Origin: Polaromonas sp. YR568
Lineage (GTDB): Bacteria > Pseudomonadota > Gammaproteobacteria > Burkholderiales > Burkholderiaceae_C
Length of the DNA: 44,103 bases
Direction of reading: 5' to 3'
Assembly: GCA_945860515.1 (NCBI GenBank)
Contig: CAMARI010000004.1
Coordinates: 1-44,103, forward strand
The notes below the pieces were generated by a model that did no database searches, was not told the origin of the DNA, and saw nothing but the letters and a program-made list of their open reading frames with translations. This document shows positions 1-9,635 of the stretch, one piece after another; positions within the stretch are counted from its first letter, which is position 1, and each line of letters starts with the position of its first letter. The position numbers and the translations under genes are program-made.

Positions 1-2
1 TG

Positions 3-266
3 CGCTGGCTTCATCTTGCAGCAGCTCAATCTGAACCGAAAGCCCAATTCAAATTAGGCTCCATCCATGCCAATGGCCAGGGCGTCAAACGTGACAAGGT
101 CCGCGCGGCCATGTGGTTTATTCTGGCCTCCAGTTCGGGCCATCCGAAAGCTCAAAAAGAATTGCGCAAAATTACAGCAGAGTTTAGCCCTGCTGAAATA
201 CAAGAGGCGAATACCTTGGCCATCAATTGCATCAATCGCAATAACAAGGCCTGTGAGCTCGATTAG
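3..266 (+). CDS. Sel1-repeat protein, C-terminal fragment (5' end outside window)
   Basis: Frame 3 is open from the window edge: RWLHLAAAQSEPKAQFKLGSIHANGQGVKRDKVRAAMWFILASSSGHPKAQKELRKITAEFSPAEIQEANTLAINCINRNNKACELD*. Sel1 pattern (A..G...A...LG..Y..G.GV..D...A..W). Not in ORF track because it lacks a start; the listed 67..276 ORF is another frame. Confidence 0.85.
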   Translation, partial: RWLHLAAAQSEPKAQFKLGSIHANGQGVKRDKVRAAMWFILASSSGHPKAQKELRKITAEFSPAEIQEANTLAINCINRNNKACELD

Positions 267-1267
267 CCCTCATTGAACTTGACGGTGATGCTGATGCGGC
301 GATTACGCGGATCTTTGCGGTCGGCCGGATTGTAAGGCGCGGTATCCGCAACCCCTTCAATTTGCGTAAACCGTTTGGGATTGATGCCCTTGTCTTCCAA
401 CAGCGACCGGGTTGCCTCTGCGCGATCAGCCGACAGGGACCAGTTGTTGGCGCCGCTCTTACTTGCGAAGGCCACGCTATCGGTGTGGCCACGAACACTG
501 ATTTTATTCGGCATGGCAGCAAGCGATTGCGCGACTTCACTCAGGAGTGCCTGGGCTTTCGGTTGAAGTTTATTGGTACCTAGCGGAAACATCGAGAAGT
601 CAGCCTTGTCAATAATCTCAATACGCAGACCTTCTTTATCGCGAATAAATTCCACCTGATTTTCCAGTTGCTTCAAATTTGGATTTTTGGCAACTGCTTC
701 TTTCATTTCTTTTTCCAACTGTTCAAAGTTGGCGTTATCACTGTCTTCGCGGGCTTGCTTTTTTTCAGCTTTTGTTTGCGCGTCACTGTCACGCTGATTT
801 TCACTGTTGGGTGATGGATCGTTTTCAGTCGGCCCGCCCTCAGAGCGCGGCGTCACGCGCTCCATGGCTGCGGTTTGTTTTGCCGTGTAAGGAAAGCCTT
901 CAGGGTCTATGATCGAGCGACCACCAAGAATCCCATTGGATCCCGCAGTAGCGCCTATGTTGACGAGACTGTGTGACGTGACGGGCGTGAAGAAATCGGC
1001 AACGCTTTTGCGCTGGTTTTCTTGGGTTGCGCCTAAAAGCCACATCAACAAGAAAAATGCCATCATCGCCGTCATCATGTCAGCCAGGGCGATTTTCCAT
1101 GCCCCGCCATGGGCACCACCGTGACCTGGCATTATTTTTTTGACAACGATAACCGGTGCCAGCGCTTCGGCAACCGCTTCAGGTTCAGCGGCGGTCGGTG
1201 CCACCAGCGTCAACGCCGGTGGTTCTACGGCCTCTTCCGGCACCCTGACTGTGGCTTCACTGGCCAT
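263..1267 (-). CDS. motB: Flagellar motor protein MotB (OmpA-like C-terminus)
   Basis: GGAWKIALADMMTAMMAFFLLMWLLG TM/plug region with conserved Asp; OmpA-type ISVRGHTDS...NNWSLSADRA...NRRISI. Confidence 0.95.
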   Translation of the reverse strand: MASEATVRVPEEAVEPPALTLVAPTAAEPEAVAEALAPVIVVKKIMPGHGGAHGGAWKIALADMMTAMMAFFLLMWLLGATQENQRKSVADFFTPVTSHSLVNIGATAGSNGILGGRSIIDPEGFPYTAKQTAAMERVTPRSEGGPTENDPSPNSENQRDSDAQTKAEKKQAREDSDNANFEQLEKEMKEAVAKNPNLKQLENQVEFIRDKEGLRIEIIDKADFSMFPLGTNKLQPKAQALLSEVAQSLAAMPNKISVRGHTDSVAFASKSGANNWSLSADRAEATRSLLEDKGINPKRFTQIEGVADTAPYNPADRKDPRNRRISITVKFNEG

Positions 1268-1269
1268 TT

Positions 1270-2133
1270 TTATTTGCCCCGCAAACCATCAAATACATCG
1301 GCAAAACTTGGTTGATTATGGTGGCTGATGGCGACCCTCGCGGCCTCCAGGATCAGCGGCATGGGGTGCCCGTGCATGGTACCAATGATGATCTGTTTGA
1401 CCACATGGTACATACAGGCTTCATCATCAATAATTTGAGTCAGGCGCTTGGCCCAAGGTTCAAAAAAGCCATAGGCCAAAAAGACGCCGATAAACGTTCC
1501 GACCAAGGCCGCGCCTACCAAACCGCCCAAAACCGCAGGGGGTTGGTCAATCTGCTCCATGGTTTTTACGACGCCCATCACACAAGCTACGATGCCCAGC
1601 GCCGGCAAAGCGCCTGCCAAAGTGGCGATCGCGTCGGCACCCTTGAGCTCGTCGTGATGGTGCGTTTTAATGGCTGTGTCCATCACTTCTTCGACCGCCA
1701 TCGGACTGAGCGTTCCCTGCGAAACCACCATCAAGCGAACCGTGTCCGTGATCAAGTGCAACAAGGCATGGTCTTTTAACAAATTGGGATATTCACTGAA
1801 AATTGCGCTAGATTCTGGTGTCTCAATGTGGGCTTCGAGCGCGACTGCACCCTCGCTTTTGAGTGTTTTCATCACTTTGGAGACGCAAAAAATGGTGTTC
1901 AGGTAATCCTGTTTTTTATATTTTGAGCCCTTAAAGGTGCGCCCGATTCCGGCAAACACCGCCTTGACAACATCGGGACTGTTACCGATCAGCATGCCGC
2001 CAATGCCCGCACCCAAAATACACCAGCCCTCGATCGGTGCGGCGTGAATAAAGGGAGCCAGACTTCCACCCCCCACCACAAAGCTGGCAAAGACGCTGAC
2101 CAACAGAAAAACAACGCCGAAGATACCAAACAT
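1270..2133 (-). CDS. motA: Flagellar motor protein MotA
   Basis: Four-TM MotA sequence, LAGALPALGIVACVMGVVKTM and GGLVGAALVGTFIGVFLAYGF; adjacent to motB. Confidence 0.95.
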   Translation of the reverse strand: MFGIFGVVFLLVSVFASFVVGGGSLAPFIHAAPIEGWCILGAGIGGMLIGNSPDVVKAVFAGIGRTFKGSKYKKQDYLNTIFCVSKVMKTLKSEGAVALEAHIETPESSAIFSEYPNLLKDHALLHLITDTVRLMVVSQGTLSPMAVEEVMDTAIKTHHHDELKGADAIATLAGALPALGIVACVMGVVKTMEQIDQPPAVLGGLVGAALVGTFIGVFLAYGFFEPWAKRLTQIIDDEACMYHVVKQIIIGTMHGHPMPLILEAARVAISHHNQPSFADVFDGLRGK

Positions 2134-2170
2134 AAAAATCCCAAAAAATAGGCTTCACAAACCTTTGATG

Positions 2171-2614
2171 CTAAAACTGTGCCGTCAATCTTTCCTGACC
2201 AACCCACGCAGAAGTCTGACCGCCTCGTATCAGCACTGGAACTTCTTTCCAGGCACTGCTAAGCTCAGACATCAACCCATGCAATTCTTTCAAAACGGAC
2301 AGATCGTTATACGCATTGGCAAAAATCAATCGACGGGTGGCGTATATGTACAACTCGTCCAAATTTTTCGCCAAATCCCCACCGGTTTCGAAATCAAGCG
2401 CTTGCTGCAAACCCAACACAATGCTGCTGGCCCTAGAAATAGACTTGCCTTTTTCCTGAATGGCGCCGTGCTCCAAATGTCCTTGAGCGGCCGCCAGCGT
2501 GCTTACCAAATCATCAAAAAGCATTTGAATTAACTCCGCACTGCTCGCCACAGAGGCTTGAGAAGCCAAATTATCGACACCATAAGACTCCATGGCTTTG
2601 AATTGAACTCGCAT
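2171..2614 (-). CDS. fliS: Flagellin export chaperone FliS
   Basis: ELIQMLFDDLVSTLAAAQGHLEHGAIQEKGKSISRASSIVLGLQQALDFETGGDLAKNLDELYIYATRRLIFAN. Start MRVQFKAMESYG at 2614 preferred over 2647: GGGAG upstream, and a sigma28-like site overlaps 2649-2675. Confidence 0.9.
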   Translation of the reverse strand: MRVQFKAMESYGVDNLASQASVASSAELIQMLFDDLVSTLAAAQGHLEHGAIQEKGKSISRASSIVLGLQQALDFETGGDLAKNLDELYIYATRRLIFANAYNDLSVLKELHGLMSELSSAWKEVPVLIRGGQTSAWVGQERLTAQF

Positions 2615-2648
2615 CGCTGTATCTCCCAATAAGTTAACGTACACCATT

Positions 2649-2675
2649 GAGTCGACACAGAATGTGAAAACTTGA
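2649..2675 (-). promoter_or_regulatory. Predicted sigma28 (FliA) promoter of fliS, TCAAGTTT-N11-GTCGACTC
   Basis: Same -35 octamer as the flgM site and correct spacing; in fliA-fliS gap. Confidence 0.6.
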
Positions 2676-2711
2676 GATTTACGTCGTTTCAGGAGCGGAT
2701 CAGCCCAAGGC

Positions 2712-3437
2712 TTACCGTTTCATACCGTCCTCGATTTTCAAAATATGCCTTAATTTTTTAACTACTGCACTCAACAGCTGGCTGACACGGGATTCCGTCA
2801 CGCCCAGCGTTAAGCCAATTTCCTTGAGATTGAGCTCTTCTACATAATAAAGTGACATAAGCAATTGATCACGCTCATCCAGTGCTGCTATCGCTTCTGT
2901 GACGGCGCGCATAAAGTCCTCGCGCTCAACAATCTCATCGGGTTGACGCGACCTTTCGTCGGCAAGTCCCATCACCTCGTCCGTGATGACTTCCATCGAC
3001 AAGGTTTCAAAACGTTTGGCATGACCACGTTTTTTTTGATACTCGCCGAGATCGTCCCCCGCGTAGGCGGCCAATTCAGCTTGGGTTGGCTTACGTCCGA
3101 GTTCACTCGCCAAGGCATCGGTCGCTTTGTTTTCTGACTTGTTAAATTCCACGGCAGAACGAGGCAAATAAGACAGCTGCCGTACTTCGTCGAGCATGGC
3201 GCCCCGAACCCGACTCAACGCAAAATTTTCAAAATCCACACCTTTTGACGGCATGTAGGATCGTGCCGCCTCTAATAGGCCAATCATCCCGACCTGGATC
3301 AACTCGTCGAGCTCCATAAACGGTGGAATTCGAACTTTGAGATGCAACGCAACCCGTTTCACCATGCTCAAATGCGCCAAAACCAGAGCTTCACTGTTGT
3401 TGTGAACTTCTTCATAAAGACGAGTCGATGCAACCAT
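2712..3437 (-). CDS. fliA: Flagellar sigma factor sigma28 (FliA)
   Basis: LVLAHLSMVKRVALHLKVRIPPFMELDELIQVGMIGLLEAA...LSRVRGAMLDEVR...LNLKEIGLTLGVTESRVSQLLSA. ATG at 3437 (MVASTRLYEEV) preferred; the longer ORF overlaps flhG. Confidence 0.93.
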   Translation of the reverse strand: MVASTRLYEEVHNNSEALVLAHLSMVKRVALHLKVRIPPFMELDELIQVGMIGLLEAARSYMPSKGVDFENFALSRVRGAMLDEVRQLSYLPRSAVEFNKSENKATDALASELGRKPTQAELAAYAGDDLGEYQKKRGHAKRFETLSMEVITDEVMGLADERSRQPDEIVEREDFMRAVTEAIAALDERDQLLMSLYYVEELNLKEIGLTLGVTESRVSQLLSAVVKKLRHILKIEDGMKR

Positions 3438-3444
3438 AATATGC

Positions 3445-4284
3445 TCAATTCTGCTGCTGAACCAGGCGTTCGACAAAAAACTGCATCCCACCGGAGACCT
3501 CGCTGATATTTGGAATCTGCGTGACGGATTTTGCCAGCCGGATGAAGCTTCGGGAGCTGACCGAATTGGGCGCGTAGCTCAGGACAGGCTCATATTTTCG
3601 ATGACCCTCTAAAATCAACTTGTCATCTTCAATCGAACCGATGTAGTGCGTGGTGTAATTTAAAAACTGAGCGCACACCTGATTGATTCGGCGAAAGAGA
3701 TTTTGTCCATCAGCCTGACTTTTGACGGCATTGGGAATAATGTAAATTTCATCCAGGTTGTATTCCTGAATCAGCACTTTTATCATGCCGTAAGCATCCG
3801 CGATTGACGATGGGTCATCACGCACAATGATGAAACGTCTTTGGCACGCCTCCATAAACGCCAGGACAGAGGGTGAAATTCCTGCAGCCATGTCTACAAT
3901 TAGATAGTCGATTTCCCCTTCCAGGGCACTAAACGACTGCACAACGCGCGAGGCCTGGGTTCGGCTCAAAGCCGCCAATTCACTGACGCCAGACGCACCG
4001 GGAATCAGCTTGACCCCTTGGCGGGTCGTCACCATAATTTCTTCTAACGTTTTTTGACCGCTCATAAAGTGGCTCAAATTAAAGGGACAGGTACAACCCA
4101 TGGCAATTTGTGAATTGGCCAGACCCAAATCGGCGTCAAAAAGCATCACCCGCTGCCCTGACATTTGAAGTGAGATGGCCAAATTCACAGCCAGCGTTGT
4201 TTTACCCACTCCGCCCTTGCCACTCGCAACACCAATGACTTCTGTCCGTTTTGTTTTTTTCATTCTCTTTTCACTTGTTTTCAA
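3445..4284 (-). CDS. flhG: MinD/ParA-like flagellar number regulator FlhG/FleN
   Basis: GVASGKGGVGKTTLAVNLAISL deviant Walker A; VMLFDADLGLAN; downstream of flhF with ATGA overlap. Confidence 0.92.
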   Translation of the reverse strand: MKTSEKRMKKTKRTEVIGVASGKGGVGKTTLAVNLAISLQMSGQRVMLFDADLGLANSQIAMGCTCPFNLSHFMSGQKTLEEIMVTTRQGVKLIPGASGVSELAALSRTQASRVVQSFSALEGEIDYLIVDMAAGISPSVLAFMEACQRRFIIVRDDPSSIADAYGMIKVLIQEYNLDEIYIIPNAVKSQADGQNLFRRINQVCAQFLNYTTHYIGSIEDDKLILEGHRKYEPVLSYAPNSVSSRSFIRLAKSVTQIPNISEVSGGMQFFVERLVQQQN

Positions 4285-5585
4285 TTAAAGGAACCACGCA
4301 GGCCCCTGGGACTAGATTGCGTCAAGAAACGCGGCGCGACGGTCGGCAGCTTGAACACGGGCGGCTTTGTCGAAGGATTCGTTCGAGCCAACGCACGTGG
4401 TTCAGGTGACCGGGACAATTGGGCCAAGGCCATCTCAATCAAAGAGCCCGCTGTCAAATTGAGTTTCAGCGCGGCCACTTGGGCACCATCGCTGGCAGCA
4501 CAGTTTGAGAGCGAATTCTCATGGAGGAATTCAACCAGCGGCCAAGGCTGGTTAGATTCATCGAGCTTGCTGACCATCAAACTGTTCCATTTAATGTCCG
4601 AAGCCTGCAAGGTGCGCTTTAAAGTTGCAGACGAGGAGTCGGCCGTGACCAAGGCATGCTTGACACAGGAAGGGCACACCGACTCAATCTCCACAACACG
4701 TTCTCGCAATTGCGTTGAGGCCGTATCAATCAAGACCAATTTGTAGTCGGCCAAAAGGGCAAGTACGTTGCCGAGCGACACGCTGTCGCCAGCTCTAAAA
4801 CACTCCATCCCGATTTGGCTTGAAAGCGCCTGGATTTGCTCCCAGGCGCCGGGGCGGGTGTCGCAGTAGCTCACCATCGCCACCTTACATGATGGATCTT
4901 GCGCCAGTGCGTGGTTGGCCAGTCGCATGGCCATCATGGTTTTGCCGACCCCGCTGGGTCCGGCGATCAGGTGAATCCCGCTCTGCGGTAAGGCCGCGCG
5001 TGGCAGATTCGAAACTTGCTCCAGCTGCTGGCGAATAGCCAGCAAGGCTTCTTGTTCGTCACGCATGTCTTTGACCGTATCAAGCAAGAGAGTGCGTAAG
5101 CTCGCGGACATTCCAGCTTGGGTAAATGAGCTGAATAAATTGTCGATTTCAGGCGACAGCTTCAAGCTGCTTTGCCATCCCGAAGTTTTAAGACTCAAGC
5201 TCAGCTCAGCTCTGAAAAAAGCCAACTCGTCGCGAATCAGCCGCGTGATTTCCTGGTTTTTGGGATCGCTACCCTCATGCTTTGCTTGCTTGAGGTCAGC
5301 ACCTGTCATGGGTGGATTTACGAGTCCATAGCTGGGGGTTGATTTGGCCTGCGCCAAGATCAGCTGACTCCTAAACGTTTCTGCTGGCTGAGCCTGTTCG
5401 CTTCGGCTGTTGCCTTGTTGATCGCGGGTTTCAGGGCTTTGCTTATCAATATCGATTGCCACCACCAGTTCGGTTTGACCCTCCACTGTGTGATTGGAGA
5501 TGATCAATACATCGCGGCCACACAACCTCATTGCAAGATCAGTGGCACTTTTGGTGTCATTGGCAAGGATGCGTTTTAGTTCCAT
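4281..5585 (-). CDS. flhF: SRP-type GTPase FlhF
   Basis: IHLIAGPSGVGKTMMAMRLANHA, VAMVSYCDTRPGAWEQ, LVLIDTAS, MVSKLDES; located between flhA and flhG. Confidence 0.9.
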   Translation of the reverse strand: MELKRILANDTKSATDLAMRLCGRDVLIISNHTVEGQTELVVAIDIDKQSPETRDQQGNSRSEQAQPAETFRSQLILAQAKSTPSYGLVNPPMTGADLKQAKHEGSDPKNQEITRLIRDELAFFRAELSLSLKTSGWQSSLKLSPEIDNLFSSFTQAGMSASLRTLLLDTVKDMRDEQEALLAIRQQLEQVSNLPRAALPQSGIHLIAGPSGVGKTMMAMRLANHALAQDPSCKVAMVSYCDTRPGAWEQIQALSSQIGMECFRAGDSVSLGNVLALLADYKLVLIDTASTQLRERVVEIESVCPSCVKHALVTADSSSATLKRTLQASDIKWNSLMVSKLDESNQPWPLVEFLHENSLSNCAASDGAQVAALKLNLTAGSLIEMALAQLSRSPEPRALARTNPSTKPPVFKLPTVAPRFLTQSSPRGLRGSFN

Positions 5586-5626
5586 GGTGTTGGCCTGGCA
5601 GTACTAGGGTTGGTTTGGCTCAGCGC

Positions 5627-7741
5627 TTAGCGCGTAGCCTCCGATTTTGAAGTTTCAGCGTGCACGGTGTGAATCACATTGACCACCTGGTCATCAGGAA
5701 TCTCGCCATAGGACAAGACGACCAGCTCATTGACGCGACTCCGAACCGACCTGGCAAGCCAAGGACGAATGGCAGGAGAAACAACCAGAACAGCCGCGTG
5801 ACCCAGACTTTCGACCTGTTTCGCCCCATCGCGTAGAGCAGCAAAAAGTCGTTCTGCCAATCCTGGCTCGATGACCACCCCTTGGCCCTGATCCTGCTGG
5901 ACGATGACATTGTGCAAGAGCTGCTCGAGCCCAGGCTCCAGCGTCATCACCGAAAGGACCTCTTTATCGTCAACCATCCCTTGGACAATCAGGCGACCCA
6001 GGCGCGGTCGCACCAAGGCATTCAGTTGCTCGGGGTCTTGGGTTCTGGCGCTGACCTCGGAAAGCGTTTCAACAATGGTGCGCATGTCACGGATCGAGAC
6101 AGCATCATTGAGCAAGCTTTGCAAAGTTCGCGTCATCACTCCCAAAGAGAGCTTGGCGGGAATCAAATCCTCCACCAGTTTTGGTGATTTGACAGCCAAC
6201 TTATCCAACAGCTGCTGCACTTCGTCGTGACTTAGCAAGTCAGCGGCATTCTCACGCAACACCTTGTTCAAATGGGTGGCTATGGCCGTTGCAGCATCGA
6301 CCACGGTATAGCCAAGTGCTCGCGCATGATCGCGCTCGGAAGGTTCAATCCAGACGGCCTGCAATCCAAAAGCAGGCTCTTTGGTCGCCACGCCCTCCAA
6401 GGGACCATAAACCTGGCCCGGGTTGATGGCCATTTCTCGACCCACTTTTATCTTGCCACGGCCACGGATGACGCCCTTTAAAACAATGTGGTAACTGTCT
6501 GGATCAATGCTCAAGGCGTCCCGGATACGCACCGGCTGAATCAAAAAGCCCAATTCGGCAGACAGTTTTTTACGCACCCCTTTTACCCGGGTCATCAGCT
6601 GTCCACCGGTCTCGACATTGACCAAAGGAATCAGACCATAACCAATTTCCAGACCGACCAAATCCACTTGATCCAGATCCTCCCAGCCCAGCTCCTTCAG
6701 AGGATCAGCAGCCGCAGCTGCTCCCGGGACCGGCTTGGGGGAATCAGACGCCAGCTGACGTCGCATAACCATCACGCCCGATATAGCAAAAATAGCTGCC
6801 AGAGTGATGAACACCAGATGCGGCATACCAGGAACAACGCCCAAAATGGCCATGATGCAGGAGGTCACAAACAACGCGCTTGGATTGCCCAGTTGAGAGC
6901 CCACCTGCTCAGTGATTGACTCAGTCGTTGTCACCCTTGTCACGACGATAGCGGTCGCCAGCGATAGTAACAAAGAGGGAATTTGTGCGACCAGGCCATC
7001 ACCGATGGTCAAGAGGGTGTAGATGCGCCCGGCTTCACTCAGCGAAAGGCCATGTTGCCCGATGCCGATCGCCAAACCACCGACTAAAGCAATGATCAAA
7101 ATCAGCAAGCCGGCAATGGCGTCACCGCTGACAAATTTAGAAGCGCCATCCATGGAGCCAAAGAAATCAGATTCTTGAGCCAACTCAGCGCGCCGGGTCT
7201 TGGCGGTTTCCTGGTCTATGACCCCCGCATTCAAGTCAGCATCAATCGCCATTTGCTTGCCGGGCATGGAGTCAAGTGTGAAACGAGCGTTTACTTCAGA
7301 CACCCGTCCCGCGCCTTTGGTCACCACAATAAAGTTGATGATGACCAAAATGGCGAAAATAATGAATCCAACCACGTAGTTGCCACCAATGACAAACTCT
7401 CCAAACGCCGCAATCACCTTGCCTGCCGCATCATGCCCCGTATGACCATCCACCAGAATCGCACGGGTAGACGCCACATTCAAAGCCAAACGCAGCATGG
7501 TTGCGAACAACAAGACAGTCGGGAATGCTGAAAACTCCAGCGGTTTGCGGATTTTGATGGCGATCATGATGATCAGCAAACTGGAGGCGATGTTGAACGT
7601 AAAAAAAATGTCCAGCAGCACCGGCGGCATGGGGATCAGCAACATACCCATGAGCAACAGCACCACCGCCGGAATGCTCAGGTCGTTGTAGTTAAATTTC
7701 GACAGGCTTTGTCGGAATGCCGACAGGGTGAGCGAAATCAT
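5627..7741 (-). CDS. flhA: Flagellar export apparatus protein FlhA
   Basis: FHIPEP family: MLRLALNVASTRAILVDGHTG, TLDSMPGKQMAIDADLNAG. ATG at 7741 (MISLTLSAFRQSLSK) preferred to 7843, which lies upstream of a predicted sigma54 promoter. Confidence 0.94.
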   Translation of the reverse strand: MISLTLSAFRQSLSKFNYNDLSIPAVVLLLMGMLLIPMPPVLLDIFFTFNIASSLLIIMIAIKIRKPLEFSAFPTVLLFATMLRLALNVASTRAILVDGHTGHDAAGKVIAAFGEFVIGGNYVVGFIIFAILVIINFIVVTKGAGRVSEVNARFTLDSMPGKQMAIDADLNAGVIDQETAKTRRAELAQESDFFGSMDGASKFVSGDAIAGLLILIIALVGGLAIGIGQHGLSLSEAGRIYTLLTIGDGLVAQIPSLLLSLATAIVVTRVTTTESITEQVGSQLGNPSALFVTSCIMAILGVVPGMPHLVFITLAAIFAISGVMVMRRQLASDSPKPVPGAAAAADPLKELGWEDLDQVDLVGLEIGYGLIPLVNVETGGQLMTRVKGVRKKLSAELGFLIQPVRIRDALSIDPDSYHIVLKGVIRGRGKIKVGREMAINPGQVYGPLEGVATKEPAFGLQAVWIEPSERDHARALGYTVVDAATAIATHLNKVLRENAADLLSHDEVQQLLDKLAVKSPKLVEDLIPAKLSLGVMTRTLQSLLNDAVSIRDMRTIVETLSEVSARTQDPEQLNALVRPRLGRLIVQGMVDDKEVLSVMTLEPGLEQLLHNVIVQQDQGQGVVIEPGLAERLFAALRDGAKQVESLGHAAVLVVSPAIRPWLARSVRSRVNELVVLSYGEIPDDQVVNVIHTVHAETSKSEATR

Positions 7742-7813
7742 GGTGAAGTTCTTGAAAGAAACACGTGTTTTACTGATCCAGTTGGTGAATTGGGCTGTAT
7801 GGCAGATGCAGTA

Positions 7814-7829
7814 AGCACTCTTCGTGCCA
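7814..7829 (-). promoter_or_regulatory. Predicted sigma54 promoter of flhA operon, TGGCACGAAGAGTGCT
   Basis: Matches TGGCACG-N4-TTGCW with one mismatch; GG/GC spacing exact; about 62 nt between predicted TSS and flhA ATG 7741. Confidence 0.75.
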
Positions 7830-7950
7830 TGAATATTCGACACTCACCACGCCGCGGCATGCTGTGAGCGGCAACTTGTGTCCAGTCACATTTCTTGCAA
7901 CAGTTCCGCCATTGACCCTAACCCCGTGTCACTTTTAGGAAAATGACCCC

Positions 7951-9585
7951 ATGGATACCAGTTTGAGTTTTCTACCCGTCAACCCAGTCTCGCCCAGCGT
8001 GCCTGACAGCACTGGCGGCCCCCCTAACACCTTACCGCCGGTGGCGGGCGGGGAATTTTCGACGCTGCTCACCGGCCAAATGCTCAAAGCCGAGCGGCAA
8101 CTATTTGCCGCTGAAACGTTGCCAGGAACTGGTTTGCAAGTTCTACCCCTGGGCAACAAAATCAAGCTGATCACAAGCGATGGACCTTTGCCTGATATGG
8201 CCAGCCTGGCAGCTTTTGCACGCACCCAAGGCATAGACGAATCAGCGGTACAAGCCTTGTTTGCTGGCCAAAACGACTCCATCTCGCTGACGTCGCCTGG
8301 ACAGGCGGCCAGTCGATCATTCAGTGTTACCCCGCCCGGCACGGCAACGCCCTCCCTGCACCTGGCCACGCCCAGCAACAGCCAGAGCAAGGAGCTCGCC
8401 GCCATGATGACAGCTGACATGTTAGCGTCGCCTAGGCTGGCGGCCAGCGCGTCATTCAGTGTTACCCCGCCCGGCACGGCAACGCCCTCCATAAACCTGG
8501 TTACCCCACCTGGCACGGCAACGCCCTCCATGAACCTGGCCACGCCCAGCAACAGCCAGAGCAAGGAGCTCGCCGCCATGCTGACGGCTGACAAGCTCGG
8601 TCAAGGCAATACCTTATGGCGGACGCCGCTCCCTGTTACTGCTGCAGCAGCGGCGGATGTCCAGACTATGACGGCTATTGGCGCGTTATCACCCATGCTC
8701 GGTAGCCGCAATCTCGGGGGTTGGATGCCGCTGAAAGCAACTGCCTTGATAGACGCCAGCGATGCAACGAATACCGGCGAGGTGAGCTCGGAAGCAGCCA
8801 TTAAAGATGCCATGCGCTTGACGATTACATCACCCGCCCAAGCTGTCACTCAGCGCTTGGCTCAAATGTCAGGCAGTTCAGAACAAAGCACATGGGCCGC
8901 GTTATTGGCAGGAAACAGGCCTTCCACAGGCACGCCTCCAGCAGTCACAGCTTGGGAAACTTTGCAGCTCGACGTTCCCGATGACTTGTTGATGGGCCCT
9001 TTTGACGGGTCTCAGGACTTAGCTGTCGACAATTCACTGGCAAGCAGCACCAACCAGAGTGCGGGACAACCTGCCGCTGGCACCTCCGCCGGACGTAGCG
9101 ATCCGGCCGTGAGCGCCCCGCCAAACTTGTCTTCACCGGCCGAGCAGCGTGTGCTCCAGCAACAACAACTGGCCGACAAACTGGGTCAGGCGCTGGCCCA
9201 ACGTCTGGTCGATCAGATAGAGCGAGGGCAGTGGAAAATTGAAATGCGCCTGCGGCCCGAGAGTTTAGGTCGGATTGAGGTCGAGCTAAAGATGCACGCT
9301 GGAGGTCTTGACGCGCTATTTAGCGCCGAGAACGCGGTAACGCGGGAACTCATTTCTCAGGGTTCTGGAAAATTGAAAGACTCGCTTACTCAGACTGGCA
9401 TGACAGTTGCTGATGTATCCGTAAGTGGTGACCAAAACCGTCAATCTGGCGGAAATTCGACACCCGGAAATAGCGCTAAACCTGCTTTTGGATCAGCCGG
9501 GCGAAAGCCCAGTAGTGTTGAAAGTGTCCCGGCAGCGGTGAAAGATGAGCCCTCAGGAACAGACGGATTGAACGTCTGGGCATGA
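7951..9585 (+). CDS. fliK: Flagellar hook-length control protein FliK
   Basis: C-terminal domain LVDQIERGQWKIEMRLRPESLGRIEVELKMHAGGLDALFSAENAVTRELISQGSGKLKDSLTQTGMTVADVSVS; Pro/Ser/Thr-rich N-terminus. Confidence 0.9.
   Translation: MDTSLSFLPVNPVSPSVPDSTGGPPNTLPPVAGGEFSTLLTGQMLKAERQLFAAETLPGTGLQVLPLGNKIKLITSDGPLPDMASLAAFARTQGIDESAVQALFAGQNDSISLTSPGQAASRSFSVTPPGTATPSLHLATPSNSQSKELAAMMTADMLASPRLAASASFSVTPPGTATPSINLVTPPGTATPSMNLATPSNSQSKELAAMLTADKLGQGNTLWRTPLPVTAAAAADVQTMTAIGALSPMLGSRNLGGWMPLKATALIDASDATNTGEVSSEAAIKDAMRLTITSPAQAVTQRLAQMSGSSEQSTWAALLAGNRPSTGTPPAVTAWETLQLDVPDDLLMGPFDGSQDLAVDNSLASSTNQSAGQPAAGTSAGRSDPAVSAPPNLSSPAEQRVLQQQQLADKLGQALAQRLVDQIERGQWKIEMRLRPESLGRIEVELKMHAGGLDALFSAENAVTRELISQGSGKLKDSLTQTGMTVADVSVSGDQNRQSGGNSTPGNSAKPAFGSAGRKPSSVESVPAAVKDEPSGTDGLNVWA
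8291..8595 (+). repeat. Imperfect tandem duplication within fliK (FSVTPPGTATPS..NLATPSNSQSKELAAMxTADxL)
   Basis: gttaccccgcccggcacggcaacgccctcc occurs three times (one divergent copy); ctggccacgcccagcaacagccagagcaaggagctcgccgccatg occurs twice. Confidence 0.9.
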
Positions 9586-9635
9586 AACTGAAGTTACTTT
9601 AAAAGCAAAGTCGAACCCACAGCCCAAGGTGTTAC

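Noticed and set aside
67-276. 69-aa plus-strand ORF at the left edge
   Set aside because: Wrong frame; the true Sel1 frame is open from base 3 to 266
7880-7950. Sigma54-like AGTCACATTTCTTGCA and CGGCATGCTGTGAGCG upstream of fliK
   Set aside because: The first lacks the essential GG at -24, the second has poor -12; not convincing
7935-8594. 219-aa minus-strand ORF
   Set aside because: Antisense to fliK; its repeats merely mirror the fliK duplication, and fliK has a clear domain match
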